Notes: generated by a model from the sequence alone, not told the origin. Numbered from the stretch's first letter, positions 1 to 8,703 are shown. The stretch is DNA of 64,000 nucleotides from Lysinibacillus cavernae (GCF_009724685.1 NZ_WMEF01000008.1:150708-214707); one strand, 5' to 3'. Program-made: numbers and translations.

Positions 1-2
1 AT

Positions 3-218
3 TTCTCGACTGGTAACGGGATGGATATGCTACACATGCAGTATGAATTAATCGATTTGTTCGAAGCCGGTGCGGCGGAAGGCAGACAGGTGCTAGAAAT
101 CACTGGGGACGACGTGGCGTCCTTTGCCGATGAACTAGTGGCAAACGCTAAAACGTATATCGCCAAGTATCGTGAAGATTTGAACGAGAGTATTATGAAG
201 CAATTAGGAAAAAAGTAA
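3..218 (+). CDS. DUF1048 family protein, 3' part only
   Basis: The reading frame is open to the left edge of the window, so the true start lies outside it and only about the last 71 codons are present. The visible part is short, soluble and helical, with the pattern MDMLHMQYELIDLFE near its start and a Lys-rich C-terminus. This resembles the C-terminal half of DUF1048 proteins, which have no established function. In Firmicutes such genes often sit beside a PadR regulator and a drug ABC exporter, and an exporter does follow here. A terminator-like hairpin follows the stop. An internal ATG at 21 gives a 65-codon frame but is probably not the start. Confidence 0.7.
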   Translation, partial: FSTGNGMDMLHMQYELIDLFEAGAAEGRQVLEITGDDVASFADELVANAKTYIAKYREDLNESIMKQLGKK

Positions 219-236
219 ATTCAACAGATAATACCG

Positions 237-294
237 ACTGAATAGTTGATTACAATGTGAATGAACACCACCTTAGCTATTCAGTTATTTTTTT
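237..294 (+). terminator. intrinsic terminator after the DUF1048 gene
   Basis: A 9-bp perfect stem (ACTGAATAG at 237-245 with CTATTCAGT at 277-285) is followed by a T-rich run at 286-294. It separates the DUF1048 gene from the ABC exporter genes. Confidence 0.6.
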
Positions 295-296
295 AC

Positions 297-308
297 CTTA
301 GTACTAAG
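297..308. promoter_or_regulatory. 12-bp perfect palindrome, possible operator
   Basis: CTTAGTACTAAG is a perfect palindrome about 75 bp before the exporter start codon. A second odd-centred palindrome, AGTCTGACT, lies at 323-331. Drug exporters of this type are commonly controlled by PadR- or TetR-type repressors that bind such sites. No regulator gene is in view, so this is inference. Confidence 0.25.
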
Positions 309-383
309 TTATACAGATTATCAGTCTGACTAAGTAGAGGCAACCTAGCTTTACAAGATGCTTATTAAAAGGAGGAAAAAAGT

Positions 384-1145
384 ATGAACAATGGTGCGAT
401 TTCTGTAAAAGGGTTAAAGAAATCCTTTAAAGACAAGGAAGTTTTAAAGGGGGTGGATTTTGAGGTGCGCCGTGGTGAAATTTTCGCGCTGCTGGGCTCA
501 AATGGAGCGGGCAAGACGACGACGGTCAACATCCTCTCAACACTGATGAAATCCGATGGCGGTGAAGTAGGTGTTTGTGGCTTTGACGTCCATAGTCAGC
601 CAGATCATGTACGCCAGAGCATCAGCCTGACAGGGCAGTTTGCTGCTTTAGATGGCATGCTCACTGGGCGAGAAAACCTGATGATGATTGCCAAGTTGCG
701 GGGAGCTACAAATCCCGCTCAAGTCGCTGACAATTTGCTTGCAAAATTCAGCCTAAGCGATGCGGCCAACCGCCGAGCGGACCAGTATTCTGGCGGGATG
801 AAGCGCCGGCTTGACATCGCCATGAGCCTGATTGGGACGCCAGCAGTTATTTTTCTCGACGAACCGACGACAGGGCTTGACCCCGAAGCACGAATTGAAG
901 TCTGGGATACCGTCAAAGAGCTTGCAGGCGGAGGCACGACCATTTTGCTGACGACCCAGTACCTGGAGGAAGCTGAACAACTCGCGGACCGTATCGCCAT
1001 CCTACATGGCGGAAAAATTATTACGACCGGTACCCTTACCGAACTCAAAGCGATGTTCCCACCAGCGAAAGTGGAGTACATCGAGAAGCAACCGACATTG
1101 GAGGAAATTTTCCTAGCAATCATCGGTACAAAGGAGGAGATGTAA
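384..1145 (+). CDS. DrrA-type drug-resistance ABC transporter ATP-binding protein
   Basis: A 253-residue ATPase subunit predicted to power an exporter for a drug or other lipophilic compound at the membrane. Visible motifs are Walker A GSNGAGKT (38-45), signature YSGGMK (135-140) and Walker B VIFLDEP (155-161), followed by a His-poor switch region. The DrrA/daunorubicin-resistance family is indicated by the sequence around the signature and by the adjacent ABC-2 permease. The ribosome binding site AAGGAGG precedes the ATG. Its stop codon directly abuts the permease start, so the two are cotranslated. Codon use (CGC, GCG, CTG, GAC) is richer in GC than in the rest of the window, which may indicate transfer. 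The substrate is unknown. Confidence 0.88.
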   Translation: MNNGAISVKGLKKSFKDKEVLKGVDFEVRRGEIFALLGSNGAGKTTTVNILSTLMKSDGGEVGVCGFDVHSQPDHVRQSISLTGQFAALDGMLTGRENLMMIAKLRGATNPAQVADNLLAKFSLSDAANRRADQYSGGMKRRLDIAMSLIGTPAVIFLDEPTTGLDPEARIEVWDTVKELAGGGTTILLTTQYLEEAEQLADRIAILHGGKIITTGTLTELKAMFPPAKVEYIEKQPTLEEIFLAIIGTKEEM

Positions 1146-1895
1146 ATGAAAAGCAACACAGGAGTATTACTAGGACGTTTAATGCGCAACATCATGCGCA
1201 GCCCGGATACGATTATCACGGTGGCGATTACGCCGATTATGATGATGCTGTTATTTGTCTACGTTTTTGGCGGAGCCATTGAGACAGGAACAGATAACTA
1301 CGTCAATTATTTATTGCCAGGAATCTTGCTGATGGCAATTGCATCTGGCGTCGCTTACACATCACTACGCCTGTTTACGGATGTAAAGAGTGGGCTGATG
1401 GCGCGTTTCATTACCATGCCCATCAAGCGCTCGTCGGTATTGTGGGCTCACGTGTTGACTTCGCTTGTTTCTAATGCACTTACTGTCGTTGTGGTAATCC
1501 TTATCGCCCTATTGATGGGCTTCCGTTCCAGCGCTGGTATCCTGGATTGGCTCTCGGTAGCTGGGATACTCGGGCTGTTTACACTGGCACTGACATGGCT
1601 AGCAATCATTCCCGGATTAACAGCGAAGTCTATGGAAGGGGCGACAGCTTACTCGTACCCACTGATTTTCCTGCCGTTTATTAGTTCGGCCTTTGTACCC
1701 ACTGAAACCATGCCTAAAATTGTCCGTGCGTTTGCTGAGAACCAGCCTGTGACTTCAATCGTGAATACGATTCGTGCCCTCTTGTATGAAGGGTCTGTTG
1801 GCAACGGTATTTGGATCGCGGTTGCCTGGTGTGTCGGTATCATGGTCATCGCCTACTTTTTCGCCAGTAAACAATTTAAACGCCAGCTAGGGTAA
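1146..1895 (+). CDS. ABC-2 type drug exporter permease (DrrB-like)
   Basis: A 249-residue membrane protein with about six hydrophobic segments, the partner of the preceding ATPase. The N-terminal NIMRSPDTIITVAITPIMMM stretch and the later VPTETMPKIVRAFAENQPVT segment are typical of ABC-2 permeases of the daunorubicin-resistance type. The start ATG directly follows the upstream TAA with no gap, and GGAGGAGATG in the end of the ATPase gene serves as its ribosome binding site. Like its partner it uses GC-rich codons. The pair forms a complete two-gene exporter, ended by a strong terminator. Confidence 0.87.
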   Translation: MKSNTGVLLGRLMRNIMRSPDTIITVAITPIMMMLLFVYVFGGAIETGTDNYVNYLLPGILLMAIASGVAYTSLRLFTDVKSGLMARFITMPIKRSSVLWAHVLTSLVSNALTVVVVILIALLMGFRSSAGILDWLSVAGILGLFTLALTWLAIIPGLTAKSMEGATAYSYPLIFLPFISSAFVPTETMPKIVRAFAENQPVTSIVNTIRALLYEGSVGNGIWIAVAWCVGIMVIAYFFASKQFKRQLG

Positions 1896-1922
1896 GAACA
1901 TCATTATAGATTTTTCCATAGT

Positions 1923-1962
1923 AAAAAGTCGATTTCTTGTCGTATAGGAATTCGACTTTTTT
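1923..1962 (+). terminator. terminator of the drug exporter operon
   Basis: A perfect 10-bp inverted repeat (AAAAAGTCGA at 1923-1932, TCGACTTTTT at 1952-1961) ends in a T run just after the permease gene. Confidence 0.7.
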
Positions 1963-2096
1963 AGATTGGACATTGCTTAGCGTGTAATTTCTTCGTTTTG
2001 TCAGCAGCACCCCTATAAGAGTGGGGAAGGGGTTGCTATATTTATATTTAGGATAGATGAAAATAAAGCATAGCTAAAATAGTACGAGTACGTTAA

Positions 2097-2127
2097 AAAG
2101 GAGAGCAGTACAAGTCTGCTCTCCTTT
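2097..2127 (-). terminator. terminator of the amino acid ABC operon
   Basis: A perfect 12-bp inverted repeat (2097-2108 with 2116-2127) lies just past the stop of the ATPase gene. On the minus strand it is followed by a T run. Confidence 0.75.
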
Positions 2128-2131
2128 CAAA

Positions 2132-2878
2132 TTAGTTAAGATTCTTCTGTAAAAACGCCTTTGTTCGGTCGTTTTGTGGGTTTGTAAAAAAGTTGTCAGG
2201 ATGGTCGGATTCGATGATTTGGCCACCATCCATAAAGACGACTTTGTTCGCTACTTCTCGTGCAAAGCCCATTTCATGTGTTACGACAATCATGGTCATC
2301 TGGTCTTCGGCTAAGCTTTTCATTACCTTTAGTACTTCTCCTGTTAGCTCAGGATCTAGGGCAGATGTTGGCTCATCAAATAATAAAATTTGAGGATTCA
2401 TCATCAAGGCACGGGCAATGGCTACACGTTGCTTTTGGCCACCTGATAGATTAGCTGGATAAGCCTTTGCTTTATCAGCAAGTCCAATTTTTTTAAGTAG
2501 ATCCAGACAACGGCTCGTAATGGCTTCAGCTGATTCTGTTTTTAATAAGCTCGGTGCCATTTCAAGGTTTTGCTGGACTGTTAAGTGGGGGAACAGGTTA
2601 AAGTGCTGAAAGACCATACCCATTTTAGCTGTTATGTCTTTGATCTCCTGTGGTTTAGCATAATGACCATCTTGCACAAGATAATCGCCATCTACTACAA
2701 TACTGCCACCCTCAATTTCTTCTAAATGAATTAAGCTTCGAAGCATTGTACTTTTACCTGATCCAGAAGGACCAATGACAGCGATGACATCGTTTTTCTC
2801 AACCGTAAATGTAATTTGTTTAAGAACTTCCACCTGATCGAAAGATTTCTTCAAGCTTGTTACTTCCATCAATGCCAT
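2132..2878 (-). CDS. polar amino acid ABC importer, ATP-binding protein
   Basis: ATPase subunit of a polar amino acid uptake system, GlnQ/TcyC type, about 248 residues. Motifs are Walker A GPSGSGKS, signature LSGGQKQR and Walker B ILLFDEP followed by TSALDPE. It is the last gene of a three-gene operon (binding protein, permease, ATPase). A GTG nine bases upstream (2887) is in frame, but it lies inside the GAGGTG ribosome binding site, so the ATG at 2878 is the better start. The specific amino acid cannot be told from sequence; glutamine, cystine or a basic amino acid are all possible. Confidence 0.9.
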   Translation of the reverse strand: MALMEVTSLKKSFDQVEVLKQITFTVEKNDVIAVIGPSGSGKSTMLRSLIHLEEIEGGSIVVDGDYLVQDGHYAKPQEIKDITAKMGMVFQHFNLFPHLTVQQNLEMAPSLLKTESAEAITSRCLDLLKKIGLADKAKAYPANLSGGQKQRVAIARALMMNPQILLFDEPTSALDPELTGEVLKVMKSLAEDQMTMIVVTHEMGFAREVANKVVFMDGGQIIESDHPDNFFTNPQNDRTKAFLQKNLN

Positions 2879-2889
2879 ATGTGTCACCT

Positions 2890-3546
2890 CTATTCAAATT
2901 TAAAGCGTTTTTCTAGCCATTTAAAGAACACTGTTAGGACAAGGGTCATGACTAAATAAATAGCACCAGCAATAAAGAACGGCACAATCGTAAAGTCACG
3001 ATTCACGGCTGTTTGCGCAAAATGCAGTAACTCTGGGACAGCTACCGCATAGAGCAGGGCAGTATCCTTAATTAGCGTAACGGACTCATTTGATAATGCT
3101 GGTAATGCTACGCGGAACATTTGTGGCAAAATCACACGTGTTGTCGTTTGCCACTTTGATAAACCGAGTACCTGAGCTGCCTCATATTGTCCTTTATCAA
3201 TGGCAAGAAGACCACCTCGGAATATTTCTGCAAAATAGGCAGCATAATTTAAAATAAAGCCAAGGCAAGCGGCCACAAAACGATCAAGTACTAAATATTC
3301 ACCGATTACTGGCAGCATAGGTAAACCGAAGCAAATTAATAATAATTGTAGTAATAGTGGTGTACCACGCATGATATATATATACGTATGTGCAAGCCAA
3401 GAAAGTGGTTTAATGCGACTTTTCACTGCGAGTGTTAGCAAAAAGCCGAATGGAATCGATACTAGAATGGCGATGAAAAACAGTAAAACTGTCATTTTCG
3501 CTCCTTCTAGCATCGGCAATATCATAGTTTGCCAGTAATCCGCCAT
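2890..3546 (-). CDS. polar amino acid ABC importer, permease
   Basis: A 218-residue inner-membrane subunit of the His/Glu/Gln/Cys importer class, with about five membrane segments. The EAA loop ([20 protein letters not shown]) that docks onto the ATPase is clear. The ribosome binding site GGAGGG is well placed before the ATG. It sits between the binding-protein gene, from which it is separated by a stable hairpin, and the ATPase gene, whose ribosome binding site overlaps the end of this gene. One permease gene implies a homodimeric channel. Confidence 0.9.
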   Translation of the reverse strand: MADYWQTMILPMLEGAKMTVLLFFIAILVSIPFGFLLTLAVKSRIKPLSWLAHTYIYIMRGTPLLLQLLLICFGLPMLPVIGEYLVLDRFVAACLGFILNYAAYFAEIFRGGLLAIDKGQYEAAQVLGLSKWQTTTRVILPQMFRVALPALSNESVTLIKDTALLYAVAVPELLHFAQTAVNRDFTIVPFFIAGAIYLVMTLVLTVFFKWLEKRFKFE

Positions 3547-3567
3547 AAAGATGTCCCTCCAAAAAGA

Positions 3568-3595
3568 GTAAGAGTTTCACAAAGGAAACTCTTAC
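3568..3595 (-). promoter_or_regulatory. intercistronic hairpin between binding protein and permease genes
   Basis: A perfect 11-bp stem (GTAAGAGTTTC at 3568-3578, GAAACTCTTAC at 3585-3595) with a 6-nt loop. On the minus strand it is followed by TCTTTTT. It probably acts as a partial terminator or RNA-stability element that lets the binding protein be made in excess of the membrane subunits, as is common in such operons. Confidence 0.55.
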
Positions 3596-3613
3596 AGATG
3601 ATGTATCCTGTCA

Positions 3614-4414
3614 TTACTTTAATACTTTATCTTCACCGAACCATTTTGTAGAAATTTCAGCAGCCGTACCATCCGCATTCATTTTGTCTAATGCAGCTTG
3701 TAATTTTTCCAACAATGCTTCATTGCCTGGCTTCACACCAATACCATACTGTTCAGGTGCAAGTGATTCCTCTAATAATTTGAATGTATCAGGTTGTTGT
3801 GTCATGTAATATTCTGCAACAACAGCATCAATGACAACGGCATCAATACGTCCTGTTTTTAAGTCTGATAAAGCTAAAACATTATCCGCAAATTCAGTAA
3901 TTTTTTTCACTTCTTTGTGAATCGGGTTACCGTTTAATGCATCTGCAGCAGAAGAAAGGGATTGAATACCTACTTCTTGTCCAGCTAAATCACTTAGTTT
4001 TGAAATCTTTGAATCTACTTTTGTTAGCACAACTTGAGCGTTTTCAAGATAAGGCTTTGTAAATAATACTTTTTCTTTACGTTCATCTGTAATGGTATAA
4101 CCATTCCAAATTAAATCAATACGACCACTGAGTAATTCTGCTTCTTTTGTTTTCCAATCAATTGGTTGGAATTCTGCTTCGACGCCCATATGCTCAGCCG
4201 CCGCACGTGCTAAGTCAATATCGAAACCAACGATGTCGTTTTTGTCATCGCGGAAGCCCATTGGTGCAAATTTATCGTCAATCCCAATAATAATTTTTTC
4301 TTGGTCAGCAGCTGTATTGTCTTTCTCTGCTGTATTGTCTTTCGATGTACCACATGCTGCTAAAACAATCGCTGCTGTTAGCAGCATGAATAAAGTCACT
4401 ACACGTTTCATCAT
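3614..4414 (-). CDS. polar amino acid ABC importer, substrate-binding lipoprotein
   Basis: A 266-residue extracytoplasmic solute-binding protein, family 3. The N-terminus has a charged start, a hydrophobic segment and the lipobox LAAC, so it is lipid-anchored after cleavage before the Cys. The mature part shows IIIGIDDKFAPMGF and GFDIDLARAAAEHMG, typical of the amino acid binding fold. First gene of the importer operon; a good sigma-A promoter lies upstream. A strong AGGGGGA site precedes two consecutive ATG codons (4414 and 4411). The ligand is uncertain. Confidence 0.9.
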   Translation of the reverse strand: MMKRVVTLFMLLTAAIVLAACGTSKDNTAEKDNTAADQEKIIIGIDDKFAPMGFRDDKNDIVGFDIDLARAAAEHMGVEAEFQPIDWKTKEAELLSGRIDLIWNGYTITDERKEKVLFTKPYLENAQVVLTKVDSKISKLSDLAGQEVGIQSLSSAADALNGNPIHKEVKKITEFADNVLALSDLKTGRIDAVVIDAVVAEYYMTQQPDTFKLLEESLAPEQYGIGVKPGNEALLEKLQAALDKMNADGTAAEISTKWFGEDKVLK

Positions 4415-4467
4415 TTATTTCCCCCTATAATCCTTCACTTTCGTTTGCTAAACTACTAATGTGTTAA

Positions 4468-4496
4468 AGGATATCACCGCTTATTATTTATGTCAA
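4468..4496 (-). promoter_or_regulatory. sigma-A promoter of the amino acid ABC operon
   Basis: On the minus strand TTGACA (4491-4496) is separated by exactly 17 bp from TATCCT (4468-4473), about 55 bp before the binding-protein start. No riboswitch is visible between the promoter and the gene. Confidence 0.6.
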
Positions 4497-4590
4497 TATC
4501 GTTTTGGATTAATCAGAAAATTACCTACACTTTCTAGCATTTTTTCATAAAATATTTAAATTGGGGGATAGTAAATAACTGAATAAAGGG

Positions 4591-4628
4591 GAAAAGAAAA
4601 AGAGACTGTTTACAAAAGACAGTCTCAT
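4591..4628 (-). terminator. terminator of the RNase HI-like gene
   Basis: Stem GAGACTGT (4602-4609) with ACAGTCTC (4619-4626). On the minus strand the T-rich TTTTTCTTTTC follows. Confidence 0.65.
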
Positions 4629-4636
4629 GGATTGTG

Positions 4637-5029
4637 TTAGCCATTTTTGCTTTGGATCGCTTTTCGTGCCAAGGCATCAGCTGCTTTGTTTTGTGAATCC
4701 GGCACCCATTTGATAAAAAATAAATCAAAACTAGTGGCGAGCGATAAAGCTTTTTCCAAATAAGGTTTAAATTCCTCATTTTTCACATATTCTTTTTCCA
4801 TAGAAGCGACAACGATTTTGGAATCGGAGCGTACGGATACAAGGGTGGGGCCTAGCTTTTGTGCTTCTTCGAGTCCGCGAACTAATGCAGTGAATTCAGC
4901 AATGTGGTTGTTTGTTTCACCAATATACTCACTGATTTGGATATGATGACCTTCCCCTTTAATAAATAGTCCGATACCACTTGGACCAGGATTTCCTGCA
5001 CTGGCAGCATCTATATAAACTTCTAACAT
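4637..5029 (-). CDS. RNase HI-like / reverse transcriptase-like protein (YpeP type)
   Basis: About 130 residues of the RNase H fold. It begins MLEVYIDAASAGNPGPSG, where the Asp is the first catalytic acid. The Glu in HIAEFTAL, the Asp in VRSDSKIV and the Asp in NKAADALAR supply the rest of a DEDD-like set, so activity on RNA in RNA:DNA hybrids is plausible. An in-frame ATG at 5059 would add ten residues, but the homologous family starts at MLE, so I chose 5029. It stands alone, with its own terminator. A role in removing hybrids during replication is inferred from the family. Confidence 0.82.
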   Translation of the reverse strand: MLEVYIDAASAGNPGPSGIGLFIKGEGHHIQISEYIGETNNHIAEFTALVRGLEEAQKLGPTLVSVRSDSKIVVASMEKEYVKNEEFKPYLEKALSLATSFDLFFIKWVPDSQNKAADALARKAIQSKNG

Positions 5030-5117
5030 AGCATCCCTACTTTGCAATGAGACTTCCATATAATTGTACTACAAGGATAGTAAATAGTGCCTGTTAAAAA
5101 TTAAACAAACAAAATAG

Positions 5118-5146
5118 TTGATTGTTCAATTTGAACGCTTCATAAT
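5118..5146 (+). promoter_or_regulatory. sigma-A promoter of the small zinc-finger gene
   Basis: TTGATT (5118-5123), 17-bp spacer, CATAAT (5141-5146), about 40 bp before the start codon. The spacer contains the palindrome TTCAATTTGAA. Confidence 0.5.
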
Positions 5147-5189
5147 AGTAGGAAGTGAATTTTGGACGTGAAAGGAGCGAGAGTTCAAC

Positions 5190-5381
5190 ATGGATAAAGT
5201 GACAGTTATGAAGGATATTGACGAACTGCATGATACGTATTGTGCGGATTGCTTAGTGATCAAGCATTTACGTAAAGACCGTGGTAAACCAGGAGCTCAT
5301 CGTTTCTGTATTGAGTCCTGTTCAGTTGGAGAAAAGCTACAGTTTTTAGGAGAAGAGCTTTTGAAAGTTTATAGTAAATAA
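5190..5381 (+). CDS. small zinc-finger protein (DUF2602/zf-C2HCIx2C type)
   Basis: A 63-residue cytoplasmic protein. Its CADC pair (18-21) and the later HRFC...C set (Cys, His and Cys around 50-57) form a likely single zinc site. This arrangement matches a Bacillales family of small zinc-finger proteins of unknown function. A strong AAAGGAGCGAG site precedes the ATG. Monocistronic, with its own promoter and a bidirectional terminator downstream. A nucleic-acid or protein-binding role is only inferred from the metal site. Confidence 0.78.
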   Translation: MDKVTVMKDIDELHDTYCADCLVIKHLRKDRGKPGAHRFCIESCSVGEKLQFLGEELLKVYSK

Positions 5382-5401
5382 GTATCCAAGCACATAAGAA
5401 A

Positions 5402-5440
5402 AAGCTACATTTATTAGCAATACGCTAACAAATGTAGCTT
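5402..5440. terminator. bidirectional terminator between convergent genes
   Basis: An 11-bp stem AAGCTACATTT (5402-5412) with AAATGTAGCTT (5430-5440). T-rich flanks lie on both sides, serving the zinc-finger gene (plus) and the SEC-C gene (minus). Confidence 0.65.
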
Positions 5441-5455
5441 CTTTAATTATAACGA

Positions 5456-6439
5456 TTATTTTGTTTCAGCATAGTTACTTAAGTCTTGGTAATACTTTGT
5501 TAGAGAAGAAGCAGAAATATCGAATGTCGCAGCGATTTCTTTCACTGTCATAGAAAGGGATTCAAATAGCTCTTTCTCCTGACCATAACGAATCGCACCA
5601 GCAGCAATGGCCGCTTCTTTCCGAGCAGTAGGTTGTCCTTCAATTAAATAATCTTCTAGTAGCTCGAGCATCGGAGCTGTATCACGATCATTTTGCTCTA
5701 AGAAGTCTTTTACTTGCGTAAGGACAGTGCTCTCAAAGTTGGTAAATTCCTCACCTTTATAGCCATTTGATACAAGTAACTCCCAGAAGGCTAGGTGCTC
5801 TTCTTTTAAGAATGCGCTAACCTTTTTCTCGGATGTTTCAAATTTTTTCTTAAATTCTTCAAATACTTTTGCATGATTTTCAGGGAAGAAAATCAGTGTA
5901 GACACAGCTAAATAATGTGTCGATTCCTTCGTTCCATCTGGTAAGATAAAGGCAAATACGTGCATACCTTCAGGAATTGGTTTGTCATTTTCACGACGAA
6001 TATAAAGCTCTTCATTTGTAAGTAAATGACTAGCTTTGAAATATTTTTCCTCAACAACAGACACCGTACCAATAAATAAAGTCGGTTGAGACCAGTCTTC
6101 AAGTACTTTGACAGTAGAAGGTCTTACTGCCTTTTTCTTCGTTTTCTTTAAGTAGCTTTTCCAAATAGATGGCTCTTGATGGAAGAAAAAGTCGTCTAAA
6201 GCAATGGCTTCAATTAGCTCACGCTGTAGAACACTCTCTAATTTAGGCTGCCATGTGCCCACATGCTCGATATACGCACGAACATCTTTACGTTCGGGAT
6301 ATTCTAAGAAAAATGTTTGTAGCACACGCTCTAATTCCTCGATTTGTACTGTTTCCACTGTTACTTGCTGTTTGCCTTCACAACATTTTTTATATTTTTT
6401 GCCGCTACCGCATGGGCATGGATCATTACGTTTTACCAT
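5456..6439 (-). CDS. SEC-C motif protein of unknown function
   Basis: A 327-residue soluble protein. Residues 1-21 are a SEC-C motif (NDPCPCGSGKKYKKCC), the zinc-binding module seen at the C-terminus of SecA and in many stand-alone proteins. The remaining 300 residues are mixed alpha/beta with no catalytic motif I recognise. The C-terminus (VKEIAATFDISASSLTKYYQ) looks like a helix-turn-helix. Zinc binding is well supported; a link to SecA, ribosomes or protein quality control is only inference. Monocistronic. Confidence 0.75.
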   Translation of the reverse strand: MVKRNDPCPCGSGKKYKKCCEGKQQVTVETVQIEELERVLQTFFLEYPERKDVRAYIEHVGTWQPKLESVLQRELIEAIALDDFFFHQEPSIWKSYLKKTKKKAVRPSTVKVLEDWSQPTLFIGTVSVVEEKYFKASHLLTNEELYIRRENDKPIPEGMHVFAFILPDGTKESTHYLAVSTLIFFPENHAKVFEEFKKKFETSEKKVSAFLKEEHLAFWELLVSNGYKGEEFTNFESTVLTQVKDFLEQNDRDTAPMLELLEDYLIEGQPTARKEAAIAAGAIRYGQEKELFESLSMTVKEIAATFDISASSLTKYYQDLSNYAETK

Positions 6440-6611
6440 AATTAGAACACTTCCTTCGAAAATTGTTAATCGTATATTGCTAAATAATTTGCGTACTCTT
6501 AATAATAACGGTACTTGTGTATGAAGAAAAATAATTGTCTATTTTGAAATATCTAAAAAATATGGAGGGACGCCCTGATTCTAGTATATGTACGTATTCG
6601 TTCACTTAGAA

Positions 6612-6659
6612 CTAAAAAAAGAAAACGATCTACACTTTTAAAGTGCAGTACCGTTTTCT
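6612..6659 (-). terminator. terminator of pepF
   Basis: Hairpin with GAAAACG (6621-6627) and CGTTTTC (6652-6658) as outer stem and a second pairing inside. A run of seven Ts follows on the minus strand. Confidence 0.6.
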
Positions 6660-6666
6660 ATACAAT

Positions 6667-8484
6667 CTATTGTTGTTGAACAGCCTCTATTTCCAGTGTC
6701 AGACGTTCTAGCTCATCAATTAAATGGCCGATATAGGCAATCGTATCACGAAGCGGTTGGTCTGTTGTAATGTCAACACCTGCCATTTGAGCTAACTCTA
6801 CTGGTGATTTTGTTCCGCCAGCCTGTAACACAGCTAACCATTCTGCAACAGCTGCATCTCCCTCTTTTAAAATACGTTGAGACACTTGTGTAGAAATCGT
6901 TAAACCAGCACTATATGTGTATGGATAAAGACCCATATAATAGTGAGGTTGACGCATCCATGTAAGTTCAGCACCTTCAGAAATGTCGACTGTATCACCC
7001 CAGAAATCTTCCAGCACAGAACGTTTTAATTGATTTAAGATGGTTGCATTGACAGCTTCACCAGCATCAATTAATTCATACACTTTACGTTGATAGGCAG
7101 CTTCTAGTAAATGAGTAACAAAGTTATGGTAATACGTTTTCGAAACAATATTAGAAATAACCCAACGTTTAAAGCGAAGATCATCATTATGTGTTAGTAA
7201 ATAATTGGCTAACAGCATTTCATTCATTGTAGAGGGTGCTTCAATAAAGTACAGAGAAGGTCGACTATTTAAATAAGATTGATGTTCATGTGTGTTTGCA
7301 AAATGACCTGCATGACCAAGTTCATGAATAAGGGTAAAGACTTCATTCATGCGTTCATTCCATGACATCAATATATAAGGGTGACTTCCATACGGGCTTG
7401 AACAGAATGCACCAGTAGATTTTCCTTTGTTAGGTGCATAGTCAATCCAACGTTCATTGAAGGCTCTGTCCATTAAGTGATTGTAGTCTTCGCCCATAAC
7501 GGCTAATGCCTTTTCTACATACTCTTTCGCCTCAGCCATTGATAGTTTTGGATCATAATCAGGATCAAGGGCAATTTTTAAATCCGCAAATGTCATGTGG
7601 TCAATGTCATTGGCTTTTTGTATTAATGTTGCATAACGTCGCATATGCGGTGCAAGTTCTTTAGTAATCAAATCAATTTGACGATTATAGAGCGAACGAT
7701 CGACATCTTGGTCAAATAGTAAATAGTCAATAACAGAGTTAAAACCTCGTAGGTCCGCCATTGTTTTTTCTTGTTGAATATGCGTGTTATAAACTTGTGC
7801 CGTTGTATGCTGATAATCACGCAACTTGCTTGAAAAGGCCTTAAAGGCAGCGTGGCGTACTTCTGTATTCGCTTCAAACTCCCAGTCATTTTCGTAAAGG
7901 ACGAAGCTAAGTGGATGTTTTTCACCATTTGCTTCAAAATCGCCAAAGTTCATATCCACTAATTTTGTCGTATTGTACGTTTCATATGGAGCATCGAAAG
8001 TAGCACTAAATGCTGCAAGTGCTTTTTCAACTTCAGGATGTAGCTGGTGAGGTTTTTGCTTTAACAGTTCCTCTAGATAATGTTTGTAAAGAGGGCTTAA
8101 GGTTGCCGCTTCTTGTAAAACAGCTTCTTCTAACGCCAGTAATTCACTGCGCACGAAAGATAGAGCACTGCTAACTTTTCCGATGGCTGTACCAAATTTT
8201 GCAGCACGCATTTGTGCTACATCATTTGTGCGATCTGTTTCGAGGTTTAAGCTTGCATACGTGCCAATCGGAACAAATCTTTTTTGCAATTCTTCAAAAG
8301 CCGTTAACACTTCAATTACTTTTTGTGCATCTGTAATTGTTCCTTGGTATTGCTGCTCGAAGCTAAGTGCATCGTCAACAAGCTGTGATAATGTAGGTTC
8401 AAAATCAGCATCATTGTTTAGTAAATCTGTTAAATCCCAAGTTTCTTCTACTGCTACATCTTTTCGTAATGGTAAAACTTCCAT
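6667..8484 (-). CDS. pepF: oligoendopeptidase F (M3 family metallopeptidase)
   Basis: A 605-residue cytoplasmic zinc peptidase that cleaves oligopeptides of roughly 7-17 residues. The HELGHAGH zinc motif is near residue 388, and the distal Glu lies in the EAPSTMNEMLLANYL segment. The N-terminal helical oligopeptidase F domain and the C-terminal GLYPYTYSAGL segment match the family, and the length is normal. The ribosome binding site AAGGGG precedes the ATG. Monocistronic with its own terminator. It probably recycles peptides or signal-peptide fragments. Confidence 0.93.
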   Translation of the reverse strand: MEVLPLRKDVAVEETWDLTDLLNNDADFEPTLSQLVDDALSFEQQYQGTITDAQKVIEVLTAFEELQKRFVPIGTYASLNLETDRTNDVAQMRAAKFGTAIGKVSSALSFVRSELLALEEAVLQEAATLSPLYKHYLEELLKQKPHQLHPEVEKALAAFSATFDAPYETYNTTKLVDMNFGDFEANGEKHPLSFVLYENDWEFEANTEVRHAAFKAFSSKLRDYQHTTAQVYNTHIQQEKTMADLRGFNSVIDYLLFDQDVDRSLYNRQIDLITKELAPHMRRYATLIQKANDIDHMTFADLKIALDPDYDPKLSMAEAKEYVEKALAVMGEDYNHLMDRAFNERWIDYAPNKGKSTGAFCSSPYGSHPYILMSWNERMNEVFTLIHELGHAGHFANTHEHQSYLNSRPSLYFIEAPSTMNEMLLANYLLTHNDDLRFKRWVISNIVSKTYYHNFVTHLLEAAYQRKVYELIDAGEAVNATILNQLKRSVLEDFWGDTVDISEGAELTWMRQPHYYMGLYPYTYSAGLTISTQVSQRILKEGDAAVAEWLAVLQAGGTKSPVELAQMAGVDITTDQPLRDTIAYIGHLIDELERLTLEIEAVQQQ

Positions 8485-8601
8485 TAATAGACACCCCTTT
8501 ACATGTAAGTGATCTTATTATAACGAAACTATTTCGGAATGTGAAATAATTTAATAGAATAATTGCAATATTCTTAATGAACATCTATTTGCATGATGCA
8601 T

Positions 8602-8626
8602 GTTTGAAATATTGTCGGTCGGGAAC
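8602..8626 (+). promoter_or_regulatory. sigma-B-type promoter of dps
   Basis: GTTTGA (8602-8607), 13-bp spacer, GGGAAC (8621-8626). This matches the general-stress sigma-B consensus (GTTTAA, 13-15 bp, GGGWAW) closely and lies about 77 bp before the start codon. Confidence 0.6.
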
Positions 8627-8703
8627 TATATGTGTATAGCCAACATCTTTTGTAACGCATACTAATGGCTAGAATAATCGAGACATTGGAGGAGACAGGA
8701 ATT

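Noticed and set aside
719..1219. Long open frame on the minus strand inside the drug exporter ATPase gene
   Set aside because: It lies opposite a well-supported ATPase with all motifs, has no ribosome binding site and an unlikely Ser-rich composition. It results from the GC-rich codons of the real gene.
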